The notes under the pieces: model-generated
Seen by the model: only the letters and a program-made list of their open reading frames with translations
The model's database searches: none
Told to the model about the DNA's origin: nothing
Program-made: the position numbers and the translations under genes
Shown: in pieces, positions 61,433 through 64,000 of the stretch
Layout of the letters: every line of letters starts with the position of its first letter
How positions within the stretch are numbered: the stretch's first letter is position 1
Source: Ruminococcus sp.
GTDB taxonomy: Bacteria > Bacillota > Clostridia > Lachnospirales > Lachnospiraceae
Length of the DNA: 64,000 bases
Direction: 5' to 3'
Assembly: GCA_013911065.1 (NCBI GenBank)
Contig: JACERV010000009.1
Span: 1 to 64,000, forward strand

Positions 61433-62728
61433 TTAGTTTACAGCGTATTCATAATCCATTACAAATTGCAAAACTCCGTCTTTAGCAAGCGCTCTCGGGT
61501 CTGCTTCAATCTGCCCGCTCATCACCTTTTCATACTGCAGAGGCATGCAGCGGTGGAGAATGCTGGCCGGAATTTTCACCTCTGATAAGTTGTGTAATAA
61601 CTTATCAATTGCATCCGCTACTTCTTTTTCTCCCATATAATACCGGGAACGGTCAGAAAAACTATATTTTCTGGCAAATGCTTTTTCTTCCTCTGTTCCG
61701 GAATAATGTTTTTGCCAGTTACCGGGATTCTCAACCATCACACGGTCCAGGGTTTCTGCAAAATGGGATCTTTTCTCCTCTGGAATCAGCGCATTTTCTA
61801 TCGCTTCCAATGCATATAAAGCACCGCATAATCCGAAGGTTAATGCAGGACCCACTTTTAAGATGGCAATTCCGTCTTCCACCATCTCCCTTAAAGCTTC
61901 TTTTGTCTGATAATCGGTAGAATGACCCTCAAATACAATACCTGGATATTTTGACAGTCCGCTGCAAAGAGATGCTGCCTCAGCCCTGTCATACAAAAAT
62001 ACCTGTGCATCCCCGAACTCAACACCTGGCTGTACCACGACTGCAATCACATCATTCCATGCATCTGCCAATCCATTTTCTTCAAAGATACGCTGATATG
62101 TACTTACAGTACCATCAAAATCTTCCACTTTTGTAACGCTGATGCCTTCTTCGACTTCCTGTGCCCCTCCTGGAATTGGAACTTCACTTCCAATAACGAA
62201 AACAGGTCTCATCGCATCCGGCTTACTTTTCTTTAATTCTTCAAAAGCTTCTATGCAGACTTTATATAATTCTACACCGCGCCTTGCAATAACCTCTGTC
62301 GCCAATGGTTCAGAAGCACTGTCATCCCCCAGCTTCATACTGGTGTCCAGATGGATTTTCGTAAAACCGGCCAGGACAAATAGCTTCACAAGTTCTCTTG
62401 ATTTTTCCATAGCAGATGCTTCTGGTTCATTTACCCAGGTTAAGGGGCCTAAATGGTCCCCGCCTAATATGAGTAATTTTTCATCCACTCCGATTTTATC
62501 TGCAATCTTCTTGATAAAATCCATGAAATCTTGAGGAGTCATACCTGTATATCCGCCAAACTGGTTAATCTGATTTGCGGTAGCTTCGATTAATACCGGC
62601 TCACCTGTCTCTTTTGCATGTTCGAGAATCGCCTCAAGGGCTAATTCATTTGCTGTACAATAAGAAGGGATTCCACATATTTCCCCGTTTTTTCTCCGCT
62701 CTATCAATTCCTGTAATGGATGCATCAT
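61433..62728 (-). CDS. GatZ/KbaZ-family protein, probable tagatose-6-phosphate 4-epimerase
   Basis: A 431-residue TIM-barrel protein with the GatZ/KbaZ signatures GIPSYCTANELALEAILEHA, VLIEATANQINQFGGYTGMTPQDF, LGGDHLGPLTWV, HLDTSMKLGDD, FVIGSEVPIPGGAQ and FEGHSTDYQT. In E. coli this family is known as the non-catalytic subunit of tagatose-bisphosphate aldolase, but homologues have been described that epimerise D-tagatose-6-phosphate to D-fructose-6-phosphate. No aldolase subunit (GatY/KbaY) is in the window, while an FGGY kinase and a polyol dehydrogenase are adjacent, so the epimerase role is favoured here (inference). Confidence 0.88.
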   Translation of the reverse strand: MMHPLQELIERRKNGEICGIPSYCTANELALEAILEHAKETGEPVLIEATANQINQFGGYTGMTPQDFMDFIKKIADKIGVDEKLLILGGDHLGPLTWVNEPEASAMEKSRELVKLFVLAGFTKIHLDTSMKLGDDSASEPLATEVIARRGVELYKVCIEAFEELKKSKPDAMRPVFVIGSEVPIPGGAQEVEEGISVTKVEDFDGTVSTYQRIFEENGLADAWNDVIAVVVQPGVEFGDAQVFLYDRAEAASLCSGLSKYPGIVFEGHSTDYQTKEALREMVEDGIAILKVGPALTFGLCGALYALEAIENALIPEEKRSHFAETLDRVMVENPGNWQKHYSGTEEEKAFARKYSFSDRSRYYMGEKEVADAIDKLLHNLSEVKIPASILHRCMPLQYEKVMSGQIEADPRALAKDGVLQFVMDYEYAVN

Positions 62729-62746
62729 AATATTATCTCCTTGCTT

Positions 62747-63796
62747 TTAATCTTCATTGATTAACAATATTTTCCCCTGTACAAGTCCTGGTGTTTTAAA
62801 CATCTGGAACGCTTCCTGTGCCTGGCTCATGGGCATTGTTTTATAAATGAATCCGGGATCAATTTTCAATTGTCCTGTAGCAAAGTAATGAGCAGTCAAT
62901 TCCCACTCTCTTCCAGGGAATGGGGCACTGTATGACATCCAGGAACCTGTCATCTTGAACTCTTTGCGGTTCATATTTTCCCACATTGCCGGAGTAAAGG
63001 TCAGATCCACATGAGGTGTGCCAATGAAGCATACCTGTGCCTTATTGGCAGCCAGCTCAAATGCCATATACATGGTAGGCGCCTGACCTGCTGTCTCATA
63101 TACATATGCATAGCCCTTCTGGCCTGTAATTGCCATAGCCTCTTCCATATAATTTTCCTTCATTGTATTTACAACTTCATCTGCACCCAGGCGCTTTGCT
63201 AATTCCAGTCTTTCGTCACTGATATCAAATACAACTACTTTTTTCGCTCCGAAGATTTTAGCCCACTGCATGGTGAAAATTCCAATTGTGCCGCCGCCTA
63301 AAATTGCAACATATTCTCCGCCCTGGTAATCATTCTGAAGAAGTCCGTGAATTGCCACAGTGGAGGGTTCAAACATGGCACCATGTTCATAAGGAATACT
63401 CTTGTCAAACACAACTGTATTCTGTTCTGGTATGACAACATAGTCCGCATTACTTCCTTGCTGTCTGGAACCAATAAAGCTATAGTGTTTGCAAAGTGCG
63501 AAATTACCATTCTGGCAGTTATCACATTTCATACATGGAATAAGAGGTGCTCCAGTTGCTCTGTCCCCCACTTTTACCTTTGTAACGCCTTCTCCCACTT
63601 CGACTACATCTCCTGAAAACTCATGTCCCAGTACAATCGGGTAGAAATGTACTCCGTTGTGCAAAACCCGCGGAATATCTGATCCGCAGATTCCAGATGC
63701 CTTAACTCGAATCTTAACTTCTCCCGCACCTGCCTTAGGCTCTTCATAATCCAGATACTGCACATCTTCATTCGCACATACAACTGCTGCTTTCAT
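62747..63796 (-). CDS. Zinc-dependent polyol dehydrogenase (sorbitol/galactitol type)
   Basis: A 349-residue medium-chain dehydrogenase. Catalytic zinc ligands are in ASGICGSDIPRV and LGHEFSGDVVEVG. A structural zinc site has four cysteines in PCMKCDNCQNGNFALC. The NAD-binding fold has AILGGGTIGIFTMQWAK and VVFDISDERLELAKRLGADEVVNT. It should oxidise a hexitol to a ketose (or the phosphate form). GGAGGCAGGTAAA precedes the ATG, one base after the kinase stop, so kinase and dehydrogenase are coupled. Confidence 0.92.
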   Translation of the reverse strand: MKAAVVCANEDVQYLDYEEPKAGAGEVKIRVKASGICGSDIPRVLHNGVHFYPIVLGHEFSGDVVEVGEGVTKVKVGDRATGAPLIPCMKCDNCQNGNFALCKHYSFIGSRQQGSNADYVVIPEQNTVVFDKSIPYEHGAMFEPSTVAIHGLLQNDYQGGEYVAILGGGTIGIFTMQWAKIFGAKKVVVFDISDERLELAKRLGADEVVNTMKENYMEEAMAITGQKGYAYVYETAGQAPTMYMAFELAANKAQVCFIGTPHVDLTFTPAMWENMNRKEFKMTGSWMSYSAPFPGREWELTAHYFATGQLKIDPGFIYKTMPMSQAQEAFQMFKTPGLVQGKILLINED

Positions 63797-63797
63797 T

Positions 63798-64000
63798 TTA
63801 CCTGCCTCCTGTCTTTTTCATTGTTTCTTTTAAATTATGATAAAGTTCCAAATAGACCTGATAATTCTTTCCATACGCCTGCGCGTTTTGTAAATTCGGT
63901 TCATGTGACCGTTTATTTTCCACCGTCAGAGCTACTGCTTCCTCAAAGTCCTTATACATTCCAACTCCTACGCCTGCCAGAATAACTGCCCCTAGTGTGG
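63798..64000 (-). CDS. FGGY carbohydrate kinase, C-terminal part (runs off the window)
   Basis: The last 67 residues of a kinase, starting TLGAVILAGVGVGMYKDFEEAV and ending LYHNLKETMKKTGGR. The GAxxLAGVGxGxYxxFEEAV motif followed by a Tyr-rich helical tail is the typical end of xylulokinase-type FGGY kinases. The stop lies one base before the dehydrogenase start. It would phosphorylate a ketose in the pathway with the GatZ-like protein; the rest of the gene lies right of the window. Confidence 0.85.
   Translation of the reverse strand, partial: TLGAVILAGVGVGMYKDFEEAVALTVENKRSHEPNLQNAQAYGKNYQVYLELYHNLKETMKKTGGR

Overview
The window looks like chromosomal DNA from a spore-forming Gram-positive gut anaerobe of the Clostridia, most probably a Lachnospiraceae member (inference). 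The grounds are a spoIIA operon and a full set of spoVA genes, strong AGGAGG-type ribosome sites, low-to-medium GC, a T-box in front of valS, and many sugar-uptake lipoproteins with short Lys-rich signal peptides. Most genes lie on the minus strand. No tRNA, CRISPR array, insertion sequence or phage gene was recognised.

Layout. At 1-480 two strong tandem promoters on the minus strand fire out of the window, with a leader typical of an rRNA operon; the 16S gene itself would lie left of position 1. From 0.5 to 8.2 kb come a DUF1349 protein, radA, a small unknown protein, clpC with a GntR regulator, a DapF-family protein lacking both catalytic cysteines, and an AraC regulator. From 8.2 to 14.3 kb is one phosphate operon, pstSCAB-phoU-phoB-phoR, behind a Pho-box-like repeat. 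From 14.6 to 21.4 kb, spoVAD-spoVAE and spoVAC flank a potassium operon (trkH-trkA-kdpD-like-kdpE). From 21.4 to 28.8 kb are an ABC-2 exporter with a PadR regulator and shared operators, and a nucleoside-type BMP ABC importer. From 28.8 to 33.3 kb are spoIIAA-spoIIAB-sigF, a 53-residue membrane ORF, spoVAA-spoVAB, a TPR membrane protein and a 44-residue acidic ORF. From 33.3 to 41.1 kb are folC, an LTA-synthase-like sulfatase, valS with a T-box, an orphan ORF and a GH73 glucosaminidase.

From 41.1 to 64 kb is a carbohydrate region. It holds a sucrose PTS set (EIIBCA, ScrB, LacI regulator), a fucose set (fucK-fucI-fucU plus a divergent AraC regulator, no fucA), a ribose-type ABC importer with two permeases, a three-part sensor (membrane-anchored sugar-binding protein, YesM/LytS kinase, YesN regulator), and an operon of FGGY kinase, zinc polyol dehydrogenase, GatZ/KbaZ-like protein and aldo/keto reductase. 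The last two blocks together suggest a polyol to ketose to ketose-6-phosphate route in which the GatZ-like protein acts as a 4-epimerase instead of an aldolase subunit.

Between genes there are four copies of a dispersed structured element (near 2.5, 2.6, 14.5 and 44.8 kb). Each has a long AT-rich palindrome against a terminator, and the complete copies carry stems whose sequence differs while pairing is kept. A second shared stem-loop precedes both fucK and scrB. These RNA/DNA elements, the Cys-less DapF relative, the small ORF inside the spo operon and the epimerase-type polyol operon are the points most worth a second look.
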